NCBI RefSeq assembly: GCF_004342285.1 | Contig: NZ_SMCV01000009.1 | Location: forward strand, 1 to 64,000 | Length of the DNA: 64,000 bases | Direction of reading: 5' to 3' | From: Klebsiella sp. BIGb0138 | GTDB taxonomy: Bacteria; Pseudomonadota; Gammaproteobacteria; Enterobacterales; Enterobacteriaceae | Shown: positions 16,027 through 30,651 of the stretch, in pieces | Position numbering within the stretch: position 1 is the first letter of the stretch | Layout of the letters: each line of letters opens with the position of its first letter | Made by a program: the position numbers and the translations under genes | Notes under the pieces: model-generated | Database searches by the model: none | The model's input: only the letters and a program-made list of their open reading frames with translations | What the model was told of the DNA's origin: nothing

Positions 16027-17955
16027 ATGCCTGTAATTACGCTTCCTGATGGCAGCCAACGCCATTTCGACCACGCAGTTAGCCCGCTGGATGTCGCTCT
16101 GGATATCGGTCCTGGCCTGGCGAAAGCCACTATCGCCGGACGTGTGAATGGTGAGCTGGTTGATGCCTGCGATCCCATCGAAAACGATGCTACGCTCTCT
16201 ATCATCACCGCTAAAGATGAAGACGGTCTGGAGATTATTCGTCACTCCTGCGCGCACCTGTTAGGTCACGCGATTAAGCAACTGTGGCCAAATACTAAGA
16301 TGGCTATCGGCCCGGTTATCGATAACGGCTTCTATTATGATGTCGATCTCGATCATACGCTGACCCAGGAAGATATCGACGCGCTCGAAAAACGTATGCA
16401 CGAGCTCGCCGAAAAGAATTATGACGTCATCAAGAAAAAAGTCAGCTGGCACGAAGCGCGTGAAACCTTCGTCAAGCGCGGTGAAACCTACAAAGTTTCG
16501 ATTCTTGATGAAAACATCGCCCATGATGACAAGCCAGGCTTGTATCATCACGAAGAATATGTCGATATGTGCCGCGGGCCGCACGTGCCGAACATGCGTT
16601 TCTGTCATCACTTTAAACTGATGAAGACCGCAGGCGCCTACTGGCGTGGCGATAGCAACAATAAGATGTTGCAGCGTATTTACGGTACCGCGTGGGCCGA
16701 TAAAAAAGCGCTGAACGCGTACCTGGTGCGTCTGGAAGAAGCCTCCAGGCGCGACCATCGTAAGATCGGTAAGCAGCTTGACCTGTACCATATGCAGGAA
16801 GAAGCGCCGGGTATGGTGTTCTGGCACAACGACGGCTGGACTATCTTCCGCGAACTGGAAACTTTCGTGCGTTCTAAGCTGAAAGAGTACCAGTATCAGG
16901 AAGTAAAAGGTCCGTTCATGATGGACCGCGTGCTGTGGGAAAAAACCGGGCACTGGGACAACTACAAAGATGCGATGTTCACCACCTCTTCCGAGAACCG
17001 TGAATACTGCATCAAGCCGATGAACTGCCCGGGCCACGTGCAGATCTTTAACCAGGGTCTGAAATCGTACCGCGATCTGCCGCTGCGTATGGCGGAGTTC
17101 GGTAGCTGCCATCGTAATGAGCCATCAGGCGCGCTGCATGGTCTGATGCGCGTACGTGGCTTCACTCAGGATGATGCCCACATCTTCTGTACTGAAGATC
17201 AGGTGCGTGATGAAGTAAACGCCTGTATTCGTATGGTCTACGATATGTACAGCACCTTTGGCTTCGAAAAAATCGTGGTCAAGCTCTCAACTCGTCCGGA
17301 AAAACGTATTGGTAGTGACGAGACCTGGGATCGTGCTGAGGCGGATCTGGCAGTCGCGCTGGAAGAAAACAATATCCCGTTTGAATATCAACTGGGTGAA
17401 GGCGCGTTCTACGGTCCGAAAATTGAATTTACATTGTATGACTGCCTCGATCGTGCATGGCAGTGCGGTACTGTACAGCTGGACTTCTCCCTGCCGCAGC
17501 GTTTAAGCGCCTCTTATGTTGGCGAAAGTAACGAGCGTCAGGTGCCGGTAATGATTCACCGTGCCATTCTGGGGTCACTGGAGCGCTTTATCGGCATCCT
17601 GACCGAAGAGTTTGCTGGCTTCTTCCCAACCTGGCTTGCGCCGGTGCAGGTCGTGGTGATGAATATTACCGATTCTCAGTCTGAATACGTTAACGAATTG
17701 ACTCGTAAACTACAAAATGCGGGCATTCGTGTAAAAGCGGACTTGAGAAATGAGAAGATTGGCTTTAAAATCCGCGAGCACACTTTACGTCGTGTCCCGT
17801 ATATGTTGGTCTGTGGCGACAAAGAAGTCGAAGCCGGCAAAGTGGCCGTGCGTACCCGTCGTGGTAAAGACCTTGGCAGCATGGACGTAAATGAAGTGAT
17901 CGAAAAGCTGCAACAAGAGATTCGCAGCCGCAGTCTTCAACAACTGGAGGAATAA
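16027..17955 (+). CDS. thrS: Threonine--tRNA ligase
   Basis: The 642-residue protein matches E. coli ThrRS in length and sequence. It charges tRNA-Thr in the cytoplasm. Domains in order: TGS (1-61), the second editing domain with HxxxH-type '[11 protein letters not shown]' (about 73), the class II catalytic core with zinc ligands in 'MNCPGH' (about 334) and the downstream His pair, and the C-terminal anticodon-binding domain (about 540-640). ATG 16027 follows AAGGA. It is the first gene of the thrS-infC-rpmI-rplT-pheST-ihfA cluster, and infC starts 3 bases after its stop. Confidence 0.98.
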   Translation: MPVITLPDGSQRHFDHAVSPLDVALDIGPGLAKATIAGRVNGELVDACDPIENDATLSIITAKDEDGLEIIRHSCAHLLGHAIKQLWPNTKMAIGPVIDNGFYYDVDLDHTLTQEDIDALEKRMHELAEKNYDVIKKKVSWHEARETFVKRGETYKVSILDENIAHDDKPGLYHHEEYVDMCRGPHVPNMRFCHHFKLMKTAGAYWRGDSNNKMLQRIYGTAWADKKALNAYLVRLEEASRRDHRKIGKQLDLYHMQEEAPGMVFWHNDGWTIFRELETFVRSKLKEYQYQEVKGPFMMDRVLWEKTGHWDNYKDAMFTTSSENREYCIKPMNCPGHVQIFNQGLKSYRDLPLRMAEFGSCHRNEPSGALHGLMRVRGFTQDDAHIFCTEDQVRDEVNACIRMVYDMYSTFGFEKIVVKLSTRPEKRIGSDETWDRAEADLAVALEENNIPFEYQLGEGAFYGPKIEFTLYDCLDRAWQCGTVQLDFSLPQRLSASYVGESNERQVPVMIHRAILGSLERFIGILTEEFAGFFPTWLAPVQVVVMNITDSQSEYVNELTRKLQNAGIRVKADLRNEKIGFKIREHTLRRVPYMLVCGDKEVEAGKVAVRTRRGKDLGSMDVNEVIEKLQQEIRSRSLQQLEE

Positions 17956-18795
<840 letters not shown>

Positions 18796-18824
18796 GTCGT
18801 TAACCCTTTAAACTTTTTAATTAG

Positions 18825-19202
<378 letters not shown>

Positions 19203-19210
19203 GCCAGTTG

Positions 19211-19238
19211 AAAGAGGGAGCTTGTCTCCCTCTTTTCG
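19211..19238 (+). terminator. Terminator after rplT
   Basis: AAAGAGGGAG (19211-19220) pairs with CTCCCTCTTT (19226-19235) across CTTGT and ends in a T run. It separates the ribosomal protein transcript from pheM-pheST. Confidence 0.9.
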
Positions 19239-19325
19239 TTTCAACACCATCAATACATTGACTTTTATTGCCGTAAGCTTTTCAATACAGGTCTTACGTT
19301 TCGTACCAGACAAGGTAATGCAAGC

Positions 19326-19370
19326 ATGAATGCTGCTATTTTCCGCTTCTTTTTTTACTTTAGCACCTGA
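19326..19370 (+). CDS. pheM: pheST leader peptide
   Basis: ATG 19326 encodes 14 residues, [14 protein letters not shown], with five Phe codons, four of them in an RFFFYF cluster. Ribosome stalling at these codons when Phe-tRNA is scarce prevents the downstream terminator from forming. This is the classical pheST attenuation control and fits the E. coli pheM peptide in length and composition. Confidence 0.95.
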
Positions 19371-19416
19371 ACTCAGGAGGCTAGCGCGTGAAAGAAGAAA
19401 CGGAAAACAGCGCCAG

Positions 19417-19443
19417 AAAGCCTCCCACTGTGGAGGCTTTTTT
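19417..19443 (+). terminator. pheST attenuator
   Basis: AAAGCCTCC (19417-19425) pairs with GGAGGCTTT (19432-19440), followed by more T. The alternative antiterminator partner is CAGGAGGCT at about 19374-19382, just after the pheM stop, which can pair with AGCCTCC-type bases of the terminator. Confidence 0.9.
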
Positions 19444-19452
19444 CGTATATGA

Positions 19453-23007
<3,555 letters not shown>

Positions 23008-23011
23008 ACCT

Positions 23012-23311
23012 ATGGCGCTTACAAAAGCTGAAATGTCAGAATATCTGTTTGATAAGCTTGGGCTTAGCAAGCGGGATGCCAAAGAGCTGGTAGAGTTGTT
23101 TTTCGAAGAGGTGCGTCGTGCTCTGGAAAACGGAGAACAGGTAAAACTCTCCGGGTTCGGCAACTTCGATTTGCGTGATAAAAACCAACGCCCGGGTCGT
23201 AACCCGAAAACGGGGGAAGATATTCCCATTACAGCCCGGCGCGTGGTGACCTTCAGACCCGGCCAGAAACTGAAAAGTCGTGTCGAAAACGCTTCGCCCA
23301 GAGACAAATAA
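23012..23311 (+). CDS. ihfA: Integration host factor alpha subunit
   Basis: The 99-residue protein has the HU/IHF fold with the beta-arm motif '[20 protein letters not shown]' and the intercalating Pro. It starts [20 protein letters not shown] as in E. coli. It pairs with IhfB to bend DNA in recombination, replication and transcription. It closes the translation cluster and has a strong terminator 12 bases downstream. Confidence 0.98.
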   Translation: MALTKAEMSEYLFDKLGLSKRDAKELVELFFEEVRRALENGEQVKLSGFGNFDLRDKNQRPGRNPKTGEDIPITARRVVTFRPGQKLKSRVENASPRDK

Positions 23312-23323
23312 TCTGAACTAACT

Positions 23324-23349
23324 AAAAAGGCCGCTGATGCGGCCTTTTT
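23324..23349 (+). terminator. Terminator after ihfA
   Basis: AAAAAGGCCGC pairs with GCGGCCTTTTT around a TGAT loop. It is nearly symmetrical and could act on both strands. Confidence 0.92.
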
Positions 23350-23601
23350 CTTATGGTTGACCCGTTGCTGACTTAAATCCGGAGAACGTGATGGCGAGTG
23401 CGTATACCCACCAGCAGTTCGTTCATAGAGACATCCGGGGACAGCCTGTCCGTTCATCATCCCTTCGCGATGAACGTAAATTTAAAGTGACTGAGCCAGG
23501 ACGGCCGGTGACCTGAATACGCATACGGGCGGATGTTTTGCTTTTCTCCCTCCCGTCGCCACCGTAAAATCAACGCATCTCATTCTTGCGTCACGGAAAT
23601 T
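23350..23601. other. ihfA-btuC intergenic region with a possible 41-codon ORF
   Basis: A short + strand ORF runs from ATG 23391 to TGA 23516 (start MASAYTHQQFVHRDIRGQ), with GGAG 10 bases upstream. I do not recognise it, and length alone gives it little weight. The rest should hold the btuC promoter; no clear operator or cobalamin riboswitch is visible. Confidence 0.3.
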
Positions 23602-24588
23602 ATGCTGACCTTTGCCCAAATTCAACAACGTCGCAGCCGGCGTTGGCTCATTGCGCTCCTGCTCTTGCTTCTGGCCATGACCGCCGTCAGTCTCTGCGCC
23701 GGGGATCAATGGATCGGCCCGCAGGAGTGGTTCGGCGCCAAAGGGCAGCTGTTTATCTGGCAAATTCGGCTGCCGCGCACCGTCGCCGTACTGCTGGTGG
23801 GGGCGGCTCTGGCGCTCTCCGGGGCCATTATGCAGGCACTGTTCGAAAACCCGCTGGCGGAGCCGGGGCTATTGGGGGTATCGAACGGCGCCGGCGTAGG
23901 GCTAATTGCCGCCGTCCTGTTGGGCAAAGGCTATCTGCCGGGATGGGCGCTGGGATTGTGCGCTATCGCCGGGGCGCTGGTGATTACCTTTATTCTGCTG
24001 CGGTTTGCCCGCCGGCATCTCTCAACCAGCCGTCTGCTGCTGGCCGGCGTGGCGCTCGGGATTATCTGTAGCGCGCTGATGACCTGGGCGGTCTATTTTT
24101 CCACCTCGTTCGATTTGCGCCAGCTTATGTACTGGATGATGGGCGGGTTTGGCGGCGTCGACTGGCAGCAGCTGTGGCTGATGCTGGCGTTAGTCCCGGT
24201 GCTGGCCTGGGTATGCCTGCAATCGCCGGCGCTGAATCTGCTGGCGCTGGGGGAGGTCTCCGCCCGCCAGCTGGGGCTACCGTTGTGGTTATGGCGCCGG
24301 CTGCTGGTGGTCGCGACGGGTTGGCTGGTGGGGGTGAGCGTGGCGTTGGCGGGGGCGATAGGCTTTATTGGTCTGGTGATCCCGCATATTCTGCGCTTAT
24401 GCGGCTTGAGCGATCACCGCGTGCTGCTTCCGGCTTGCCTGCTGGCGGGGGCCAGCGCGCTGTTAGGGGCGGATATTATCGCGCGCCTGGCGCTGTCGGC
24501 GGCGGAGTTGCCGATCGGCGTGGTCACCGCCACGCTGGGGGCGCCGGTCTTTATCTGGTTGCTGCTGAAGTCCGTTCATTCGCAATAA
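23602..24588 (+). CDS. btuC: Vitamin B12 ABC transporter permease
   Basis: ATG 23602 gives 328 residues starting [15 protein letters not shown]; an upstream in-frame ATG at 23533 adds a non-membrane leader absent from E. coli BtuC. About ten membrane helices of the FecCD family are present, with '[20 protein letters not shown]' and the coupling-helix region '[11 protein letters not shown]'. It forms the inner-membrane BtuC2D2 importer with the ATPase encoded at 26211, receiving cobalamin from BtuF. Unlike E. coli, btuE does not follow directly: an inverted lipoprotein gene intervenes. Confidence 0.96.
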   Translation: MLTFAQIQQRRSRRWLIALLLLLLAMTAVSLCAGDQWIGPQEWFGAKGQLFIWQIRLPRTVAVLLVGAALALSGAIMQALFENPLAEPGLLGVSNGAGVGLIAAVLLGKGYLPGWALGLCAIAGALVITFILLRFARRHLSTSRLLLAGVALGIICSALMTWAVYFSTSFDLRQLMYWMMGGFGGVDWQQLWLMLALVPVLAWVCLQSPALNLLALGEVSARQLGLPLWLWRRLLVVATGWLVGVSVALAGAIGFIGLVIPHILRLCGLSDHRVLLPACLLAGASALLGADIIARLALSAAELPIGVVTATLGAPVFIWLLLKSVHSQ

Positions 24589-24633
24589 GCGTTATCGCTG
24601 GCGCAGGAGATAGCGCTGCGCCAGCAGGAGCGA

Positions 24634-25434
24634 TTACCAGCCTTTTATGGCATCACCCTTATAGACTTCCAGCGCTTTATCGGCGACTTCTTTGGTCTGG
24701 AAGGCCTCTTTCAGCTCCTGAATCTTTTTGCTGTCTTTATTTTCTGCGCGAGACACGATGGCATTCACATAGGGAGAGTCCGGGCCTTCCATAAATAAGC
24801 CATCGCGGGCGGCGGATAAACCGGCCTGCGCGGAGAAGTTGGTATTAATAATCGACAGCGCGACGTTCGGGTCATCGAGCGTGCGGGTCAGCTGCGGGGT
24901 ATCGACTTCGACAATTTTCAAATGTTTCGGGTTATCGATAATATCCAGCGATGTCGGCAGATAACCGACCCCTTCCTTCAGCTTAATTAAACCCTGCGCC
25001 TGTAGCAGAAGCAGGCTACGGCCCAGCGTCGTGGTCTCGTTGGAGATTGAAACCGTCGCGCCGTCCGGCAGCTCGCTGATATTTTTTATTTTGCGTGAAT
25101 AGGCGGCGATCGGGAACACAAAGGTCTTGCCGACGACGGCAAACTTGTAGCCGCGCTCTTTTGACTGGGCCTCAAGATAGGGCAGCGTCTGGAAGGCGTT
25201 GGCATCAACGTCTTTATTATTTAACGCTTCATTTGGCAGCACGTAATCATTAAACGAGATAACCTGCACATCGAGGTTATATTTGTCCTTCGCCACCTGC
25301 TCAACCACCTTCCAGATAGCCTCATCCGGACCGGTATTGATCGCCACTTTAACCGTGTTGTTATCATCTGGAGAGCAGGCCGATAACCACACTACCGATG
25401 TTGCGACTAATACCGAACTTAACAACTTATTCAT
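24634..25434 (-). CDS. NlpA/MetQ family substrate-binding lipoprotein (orphan)
   Basis: The 266-residue protein has a lipoprotein signal peptide ending LSAC (lipidated Cys at about 20), then a NlpA/MetQ-type binding domain: 'VKVAINTGPDEAIWKVVEQV', 'DANAFQTLPYLEAQSKERGY' and 'VSISNETTTLGRSLLLLQAQ'. MetQ-type proteins deliver methionine or related ligands to MetNI, but no permease or ATPase of that family is nearby. It is convergent with btuC (45-base gap) and divergent from btuE, so it forms its own transcription unit. Ligand unknown; a paralogue serving MetNI encoded elsewhere is the simplest idea. Confidence 0.85.
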   Translation of the reverse strand: MNKLLSSVLVATSVVWLSACSPDDNNTVKVAINTGPDEAIWKVVEQVAKDKYNLDVQVISFNDYVLPNEALNNKDVDANAFQTLPYLEAQSKERGYKFAVVGKTFVFPIAAYSRKIKNISELPDGATVSISNETTTLGRSLLLLQAQGLIKLKEGVGYLPTSLDIIDNPKHLKIVEVDTPQLTRTLDDPNVALSIINTNFSAQAGLSAARDGLFMEGPDSPYVNAIVSRAENKDSKKIQELKEAFQTKEVADKALEVYKGDAIKGW

Positions 25435-25659
25435 CTATAAAACTCTCTCAAATTAATCAATAACGAAATGCTATTACGACCGCTTAACACTGTACACTGA
25501 ATTGCCCGCTGACCCTATTGAGAGGAATTCATGTTGTCAGCGGGACAGGGGACGGTGTTCCCGTCCGCGGATTCAAAGTACAATGGACGCCGGCGAATCC
25601 GCTACAGTAGAGAGGGATCACCGCAACCAGAAACCGGTTTTATTCAATGAGGGAAGGCT

Positions 25660-26211
25660 ATGCAACACGATATTCTGAATACTCCCGTCACCACGATTGA
25701 GGGTGATAAAACGACGCTGGCGACCTACGCGGGCAAAGTCCTGCTGATCGTGAACGTGGCTTCAAAGTGCGGCCTGACGCCGCAGTATGAGCAGCTGGAG
25801 ACCTTGCAAAAAGATCTTGAGAATGACGGCTTCACCGTGCTTGGCTTCCCGTGCAACCAGTTCCTCGGGCAGGAGCCGGGTAGCGAAGAGGAGATTAAAA
25901 CCTTCTGCAGCACCACCTACGGCGTCACTTTCCCGCTGTTCAGCAAAATTGATGTCAACGGCGAGCACCGTCATCCGCTCTATCAGCAGCTGGTCGATGC
26001 CGCGCCGCAGGCCGTGGCCCCGGAAGGCAGCGGGTTCTATGAGCGGATGGCGAGTAAAGGCCGCGCGCCGCTCAACAGCGGCGACATCCTGTGGAATTTC
26101 GAGAAATTCCTCGTGGGTAAAAATGGCCAGGTGATCCAGCGCTTCTCGCCGGATATGACGCCGGACGATCCGCAGCTGGTTGCCGCCATTAAAGGGGCGT
26201 TAGCGGAATAA
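25660..26211 (+). CDS. btuE: Thioredoxin/glutathione peroxidase BtuE
   Basis: The 183-residue protein is a glutathione peroxidase-family enzyme with the peroxidatic Cys37 in '[16 protein letters not shown]', '[14 protein letters not shown]' and '[12 protein letters not shown]'. It lacks selenocysteine and should reduce peroxides with thioredoxin or glutathione in the cytoplasm; it is not needed for B12 uptake in E. coli. ATG 25660 follows GAGGGAAGG. Its stop overlaps the btuD start (TAATG). Confidence 0.94.
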   Translation: MQHDILNTPVTTIEGDKTTLATYAGKVLLIVNVASKCGLTPQYEQLETLQKDLENDGFTVLGFPCNQFLGQEPGSEEEIKTFCSTTYGVTFPLFSKIDVNGEHRHPLYQQLVDAAPQAVAPEGSGFYERMASKGRAPLNSGDILWNFEKFLVGKNGQVIQRFSPDMTPDDPQLVAAIKGALAE

Positions 26212-26960
26212 TGCCGTTGTTGATGCAGCTAGAGGATGTCGCAGAGGCGGGGCGGCTGGCGCCGTTTTCCGCCGGGGTCCGGCCAGGAGAGATGGTCCAT
26301 CTTGTCGGGCCTAACGGCGCTGGGAAAAGCACGTTGTTGATGCGCATGGCCGGGTTGAGCAGCGGCGCCGGGCGCATTATCTTCAACGATCGCCCGCTGG
26401 ATCGCTGGCCGGCGCAGGAGCTGGCCCGTCATCGCGCCTATCTTAGCCAGCATCAGATGCCGCCTTTCGCCATGCCGGTGTGGCATTATCTGTCGTTGCA
26501 TCTGCAAAAGGGGGGCTCAGGCGAACTGCTCGGGAGCGTGGCGGATAAACTGGGCCTGAGCGATAAGCTTGGGCGCCAGGTTAACCATATCTCCGGCGGC
26601 GAATGGCAACGCGTGCGCCTGGCCGCGGTGATTTTGCAAATTCATCCGCAGGCCAATCCGACGGGGCGGCTACTGTTGCTTGATGAGCCGATGAACAGCC
26701 TCGACGTGGCGCAGCAGGCGGCGCTCGACCGCGTGCTGAGTGAACTGTGCGCGTCAGGCGTGGCGGTGGTGATGAGCAGCCACGATCTTAACCACACCCT
26801 GCGGCATGCCGATCGCTCCTGGCTTATCTGTCGGGGGCAAACCATCGCCTGCGGCGAGACGTCCGAGGTCCTCACGGAAGAGAATTTAACCGCCGCGTAT
26901 GCCATTTCATTTCAGCGAATCGCGGTTGCCGGTCATTTTATGCTCGTTGCGTCACAGTAG
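26211..26960 (+). CDS. btuD: Vitamin B12 ABC transporter ATP-binding protein
   Basis: The 249-residue ATPase shows Walker A '[10 protein letters not shown]' (about 35), signature '[12 protein letters not shown]' (about 127), Walker B '[12 protein letters not shown]' (about 155) and switch His in 'SSHDLNHTL'. It powers BtuC at the inner membrane. It is translationally coupled to btuE; btuC lies 1.6 kb upstream beyond the lipoprotein gene, so the two halves of the transporter are on different transcripts here. Confidence 0.96.
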   Translation: MPLLMQLEDVAEAGRLAPFSAGVRPGEMVHLVGPNGAGKSTLLMRMAGLSSGAGRIIFNDRPLDRWPAQELARHRAYLSQHQMPPFAMPVWHYLSLHLQKGGSGELLGSVADKLGLSDKLGRQVNHISGGEWQRVRLAAVILQIHPQANPTGRLLLLDEPMNSLDVAQQAALDRVLSELCASGVAVVMSSHDLNHTLRHADRSWLICRGQTIACGETSEVLTEENLTAAYAISFQRIAVAGHFMLVASQ

Positions 26961-27041
26961 CACGATGCCACCTTGTCAGGGCCTTGATAAACCAGCTAAA
27001 TTATCCTGACAAAAACCTGAGGAACAGAGGAATCGTCTGAG

Positions 27042-27506
27042 ATGCGTTTGTGGTTGATTTTATTGACGGCGCTATTTCTGGCTGGCTGCAGCAGTCACCG
27101 GGCCCCCCCGCCTAATCCGCGGCTTGCCGATTCCATTACCGTTATCGCCAATCTCAATGACCAGCTACGCAACTGGCGCGGGGCGCCGTATCGCTACGGC
27201 GGCATGTCGCCGCGGGGCGTGGACTGCTCCGGGTTTGTGCTGATGACCTTCCGCGATAAGTTTTCCCTGCAATTGCCGCGTGAAACCAGCCAGCAGGCGG
27301 AAATCGGCACCAAAATTGATAAAAGCGAGCTGCTGCCGGGCGATCTGGTCTTTTTCAGAACCGGGTCAGGTGAGAGCGGCTTGCATGTCGGCATTTACGA
27401 TACCGATAACCAGTTTATCCATGCTTCAACCAGCCAGGGGGTGACGCGTTCATCGCTCAATAATGTCTACTGGAATAAGAAGTTCTGGCAGGCGCGAAGG
27501 ATATAG
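27042..27506 (+). CDS. nlpC: NlpC/P60 family lipoprotein endopeptidase
   Basis: The 154-residue protein has a lipoprotein signal (LFLAGC) and an NlpC/P60 domain with the catalytic triad Cys62 ('VDCSGFV'), His115 ('GLHVGIY') and His127 ('FIHAS'). It should cleave peptide bonds in murein stems in the periplasm, anchored to the outer membrane. Length equals E. coli NlpC. It follows btuD by 81 bases and has its own terminator. Confidence 0.95.
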   Translation: MRLWLILLTALFLAGCSSHRAPPPNPRLADSITVIANLNDQLRNWRGAPYRYGGMSPRGVDCSGFVLMTFRDKFSLQLPRETSQQAEIGTKIDKSELLPGDLVFFRTGSGESGLHVGIYDTDNQFIHASTSQGVTRSSLNNVYWNKKFWQARRI

Positions 27507-27523
27507 CCGCATACCCGCTGGAG

Positions 27524-27549
27524 AAGGGAAGCGTGGGCTTCCCTTTTTT
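27524..27549 (+). terminator. Terminator after nlpC
   Basis: AAGGGAAGC pairs with GCTTCCCTT across a 4-base loop and runs into T residues. Confidence 0.88.
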
Positions 27550-27620
27550 ATGTCGATAACCCTGCGCTTCACCCGTGTTAATACCTTGTTGAAGGCACTA
27601 CACTGGAGACAGGAGGAACC

Positions 27621-29063
27621 ATGACCCTGTCTTTTACTACCCACTGGCGTGATGAACTGCCGGATTTCTATACCGCATTAATGCCCACGCCGTTGCAAAA
27701 CGCGCGGCTGATCTGGCATAACGCGCCGCTGGCGCAAACCTTAGGCCTTCCCGAGGCGCTGTTTCACCCTGAACAAGGGGCTGGCGTATGGGGAGGCGAA
27801 GCGCTGCTGCCGGGCATGGCGCCGCTGGCGCAGGTCTATAGCGGCCATCAGTTTGGCGCCTGGGCCGGCCAGTTAGGCGATGGCCGGGGGATTCTGCTCG
27901 GCGAACAGCAGTTGCCCGACGGTCGTCGTCTGGACTGGCACCTGAAAGGCGCCGGGCTGACGCCTTATTCACGTATGGGCGACGGGCGTGCGGTCCTGCG
28001 CTCCACGATTCGTGAGAGCCTGGCGTCGGAAGCCATGCATGCGCTGGGGATCCCGACGACGCGTGCCTTAGCCATGGTGACCAGCGATACGCCGGTGCAG
28101 CGCGAGACCCGCGAAAGCGGGGCGATGCTGATGCGCCTTGCGGAGAGCCACGTGCGTTTCGGCCATTTTGAGCACTTCTACTACCGCCGCGAAGCGGAGA
28201 AGGTGCAGCAGCTGGCCGATTATGTTATCCGGCATCACTGGCCGGAGCTGACGGATGAAGCCGACAAATACATTCTCTGGTTTCGTGACGTTGTCACGCG
28301 CACGGCGACGCTGATCGCCAGCTGGCAGACGGTAGGCTTCGCCCATGGGGTGATGAATACCGATAATATGTCTATCCTCGGACTGACGATGGACTACGGC
28401 CCGTATGGATTCCTGGATGACTTCCGGCCCGATTTTATCTGTAACCACTCCGATTACCAGGGGCGCTACAGCTTTGAGAATCAGCCGGCGGTTGGCCTGT
28501 GGAATTTGCAGCGCCTGGCCCAGTCGCTGTCGCCGTTTATTACGGCGGATGCGCTAAATGCCGCGCTGGATGGCTATCAGCACGCCTTGCTGACGGCCTA
28601 CGGCCGGCGGATGCGCGATAAGCTTGGTCTGTTTAGCCAGCAGAAAGGCGATAACGACCTGCTGGATGGTCTGTTTGCGCTGATGATCCGGGAAGGCAGC
28701 GATTATACCCGTACCTTCCGTATGCTGAGCGTGAGCGAGCAGCACAGCGCCGCGTCGCCGCTGCGTGATGAGTTTATTGACCGCGCGGCTTTTGATAGCT
28801 GGTTCGAAAACTATCGCGCGCGGCTGCGCGATGAACAGATTGATGATGCGCAGCGTCAACAGCGTATGCAGAGCGTCAACCCGGCGCTGGTGCTGCGTAA
28901 CTGGCTGGCACAGCGCGCCATCGAGCAGGCTGAGCAGGGGGATATGAGCGAGCTGGCGCGTCTGCACGAGGTGTTAACTCAGCCGTTTGTCGACCGCAGC
29001 GATGACTATGTCAGCCGTCCGCCCGACTGGGGCAAACATCTGGCAGTCAGCTGTTCAAGCTAA
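27621..29063 (+). CDS. selO: Protein adenylyltransferase SelO
   Basis: The 480-residue pseudokinase-fold enzyme (YdiU) transfers AMP to Ser/Thr/Tyr of target proteins. Visible family motifs are '[13 protein letters not shown]' (about 85), '[20 protein letters not shown]' (about 109) and the metal/catalytic loop '[19 protein letters not shown]' (about 242). It ends in CSS, where animal SelO has selenocysteine in place of Cys. Length matches E. coli (478). It stands alone, followed by a hairpin at 29075-29106. Confidence 0.96.
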   Translation: MTLSFTTHWRDELPDFYTALMPTPLQNARLIWHNAPLAQTLGLPEALFHPEQGAGVWGGEALLPGMAPLAQVYSGHQFGAWAGQLGDGRGILLGEQQLPDGRRLDWHLKGAGLTPYSRMGDGRAVLRSTIRESLASEAMHALGIPTTRALAMVTSDTPVQRETRESGAMLMRLAESHVRFGHFEHFYYRREAEKVQQLADYVIRHHWPELTDEADKYILWFRDVVTRTATLIASWQTVGFAHGVMNTDNMSILGLTMDYGPYGFLDDFRPDFICNHSDYQGRYSFENQPAVGLWNLQRLAQSLSPFITADALNAALDGYQHALLTAYGRRMRDKLGLFSQQKGDNDLLDGLFALMIREGSDYTRTFRMLSVSEQHSAASPLRDEFIDRAAFDSWFENYRARLRDEQIDDAQRQQRMQSVNPALVLRNWLAQRAIEQAEQGDMSELARLHEVLTQPFVDRSDDYVSRPPDWGKHLAVSCSS

Positions 29064-29104
29064 CCTGCGCCATCAGCCCTCGCCGTGCTTGCCGGCGCAG
29101 AGGG

Positions 29105-29293
29105 CTATTTCGTCAGGATCAGCTTTCCCGCCTGGGTCTGGCGAAGCAAATAGCGCTGGCCGTCGTGTTCGATCACCACCCGACCTTCGACGCCTAACAA
29201 GGTGCGGCTGTTTATCTTCCGGTCCGTGGCGATGGGATAAGGGGCATTGTCTTTTGTTTTTTCTGCTGTGGCAGTGTCATCCATTCGCGTCAT
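29105..29293 (-). CDS. hemP: Hemin uptake protein HemP
   Basis: The 62-residue protein has the HemP/YdiE core '[20 protein letters not shown]' and '[15 protein letters not shown]' at the C-terminus. It is a small cytoplasmic protein linked to haem uptake and iron-limited growth. The start may be the Met at residue 1 or 4. A strong Fur box lies about 30 bases upstream, so iron repression is expected. Confidence 0.9.
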   Translation of the reverse strand: MTRMDDTATAEKTKDNAPYPIATDRKINSRTLLGVEGRVVIEHDGQRYLLRQTQAGKLILTK

Positions 29294-29320
29294 AGCACCA
29301 AAATAAAAATCAAAGCAACA

Positions 29321-29339
29321 ATGATAATAATTATCAGTA
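29321..29339 (-). promoter_or_regulatory. Fur box upstream of hemP
   Basis: ATGATAATAATTATCAGTA contains the perfect palindrome TGATAATAATTATCA (29322-29336), close to the Fur consensus, in the promoter position for hemP on the minus strand. Confidence 0.85.
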
Positions 29340-29413
29340 ATGTTAATTTTTACGGCAAGCGTTATTTGTGAAAAGACAATATTTGGTGGGCGGCGACGCG
29401 CCGGGAGAGAACA

Positions 29414-29438
29414 GCCCCCGCCACGGCGCGGCGGGGGG
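29414..29438 (-). terminator. GC-rich hairpin at the aroH 3' end
   Basis: CCCCCGCC (29415-29422) pairs with GGCGGGGG (29430-29437), directly downstream of the aroH stop on the minus strand. The T run is weak, so termination efficiency is uncertain. Confidence 0.55.
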
Positions 29439-29443
29439 AGGGA

Positions 29444-30490
29444 TTACAGACGGGTGGCGGTTGCGGCGGCCAGTTCGGCCAGCAGACGCTCGCTATCTTC
29501 CCAGCTCAGGCAAGGATCGGTAATGGATTGGCCGCGCGTCAGCGGCTGCCCGGCAACGACTTTCTGCGTCCCTTCCACCAGGAAGCTTTCCGCCATGATG
29601 CCGGCAATTGCCGTCGAGCCGGCGCGGATCTGCTGGCAGATATCGGCGCACACTTCCAGCTGACGCCGGTGCTGCTTCTGGCAGTTACCGTGGCTGAAAT
29701 CAACCACCAGCTGTTCCGGCAGGTCAAATTCACGCAGCGCGTCGCAGGCGGCGGCGATATCCGCGGCGTGATAATTCGGTCGCTTGCCGCCGCGCATGAT
29801 GATATGGCCATACGGGTTGCCGCTGGTCTGATAGATCGTCATCTGTCCCTGCTTGTCCGGCGACAGGAACATGTGGCTGGCGCGCGAGGCGCGAATGGCA
29901 TCAACGGCGATGCGGGTGTTGCCGTCGGTACCGTTCTTGAAGCCCACCGGACAGGAGAGCGCGGAGGCCATTTCCCGGTGGATCTGACTTTCGGTGGTGC
30001 GCGCGCCGATAGCGCCCCAGCTAATCAGGTCAGCAATAAACTGCCCGGTCACCATATCGAGAAATTCGGTGGCGGTGGGCACGCCCAGCTCGTTGACCTG
30101 CAGCAGCAGCCGACGCGCCAGTTCGATACCGTGATTCACCCGATAGCTGCCGTTAAGGTCAGGGTCAGAGATCAACCCCTTCCAGCCGACAACGGTGCGC
30201 GGCTTCTCAAAGTAGGTACGCATCACGATTTCCAGCTGCGGCTGGTAACGTTCACGCATCTCTTGCAGGCGGCGCGCGTAATCCATTGCCGCCTCGGTAT
30301 CATGGATCGAGCACGGGCCGATGATCACCAGCAAACGGCGATCTTCGCCGTTGAGGATTTTTTCAATCCGGCGACGGGAGGCGGAGACATGTGCCGCTAC
30401 CTCGGCAGACACGGGGTGCCGCTGCGCCAGTTCCGCAGGCGTAACCAGGCTTTCAATGCGCGCGGTACGCAATTCGTCTGTTTTATTCAT
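29444..30490 (-). CDS. aroH: 3-deoxy-7-phosphoheptulonate synthase, Trp-sensitive
   Basis: The start at 30490 gives 348 residues (MNKTDELRTARIESLVTPAE), the E. coli AroH length; an upstream in-frame ATG would add 32 residues running through the leader. The enzyme condenses PEP and erythrose 4-phosphate in the first shikimate-pathway step. Family motifs 'LLVIIGPCSIHD' and 'MRTYFEKPRTVVGWKGLISD' are intact. It resembles AroH rather than AroF/AroG over its length, and a TrpR operator lies upstream, supporting tryptophan control. Confidence 0.96.
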   Translation of the reverse strand: MNKTDELRTARIESLVTPAELAQRHPVSAEVAAHVSASRRRIEKILNGEDRRLLVIIGPCSIHDTEAAMDYARRLQEMRERYQPQLEIVMRTYFEKPRTVVGWKGLISDPDLNGSYRVNHGIELARRLLLQVNELGVPTATEFLDMVTGQFIADLISWGAIGARTTESQIHREMASALSCPVGFKNGTDGNTRIAVDAIRASRASHMFLSPDKQGQMTIYQTSGNPYGHIIMRGGKRPNYHAADIAAACDALREFDLPEQLVVDFSHGNCQKQHRRQLEVCADICQQIRAGSTAIAGIMAESFLVEGTQKVVAGQPLTRGQSITDPCLSWEDSERLLAELAAATATRL

Positions 30491-30631
30491 TGGGGTCTCA
30501 AAAATCTGTTTCTTCCGCGGCGAAAATGCCGGGAAGTGATGCGCATCACGATAAACCAATCTCTGCTTATTGCAAGAGCAGGTCATGATCCTGTATAGGC
30601 CACGAGCGATAGCATAAACAAATTTTTAGCC

Positions 30632-30651
30632 ATGCACTAGTTCATTAGTAC
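30632..30651 (-). promoter_or_regulatory. TrpR operator of aroH
   Basis: On the minus strand the site reads GTACTAATGAACTAGTGCAT. From memory this agrees with the E. coli aroH operator at 18 of 20 positions and has the paired ACTAGT-type half-sites of TrpR sites. A -10-like TATGCT lies about 20 bases downstream at 30610-30615. The site overlaps the ppsR stop codon. Confidence 0.82.

Noticed and set aside
23350..23601. Cobalamin riboswitch before btuC
   Set aside because: No B12-box or matching stems were seen; E. coli btuC also lacks one.
24174..24794. Plus-strand ORF overlapping btuC and the NlpA-like gene
   Set aside because: Ala/Gly-rich out-of-frame reading of btuC; no start signal and no plausible protein.
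29528..30598. Long plus-strand ORF (356 codons) opposite aroH
   Set aside because: It is a shadow of the high-GC aroH reading frame; aroH is full length and conserved, and the antisense frame has no recognisable domain or ribosome-binding site.
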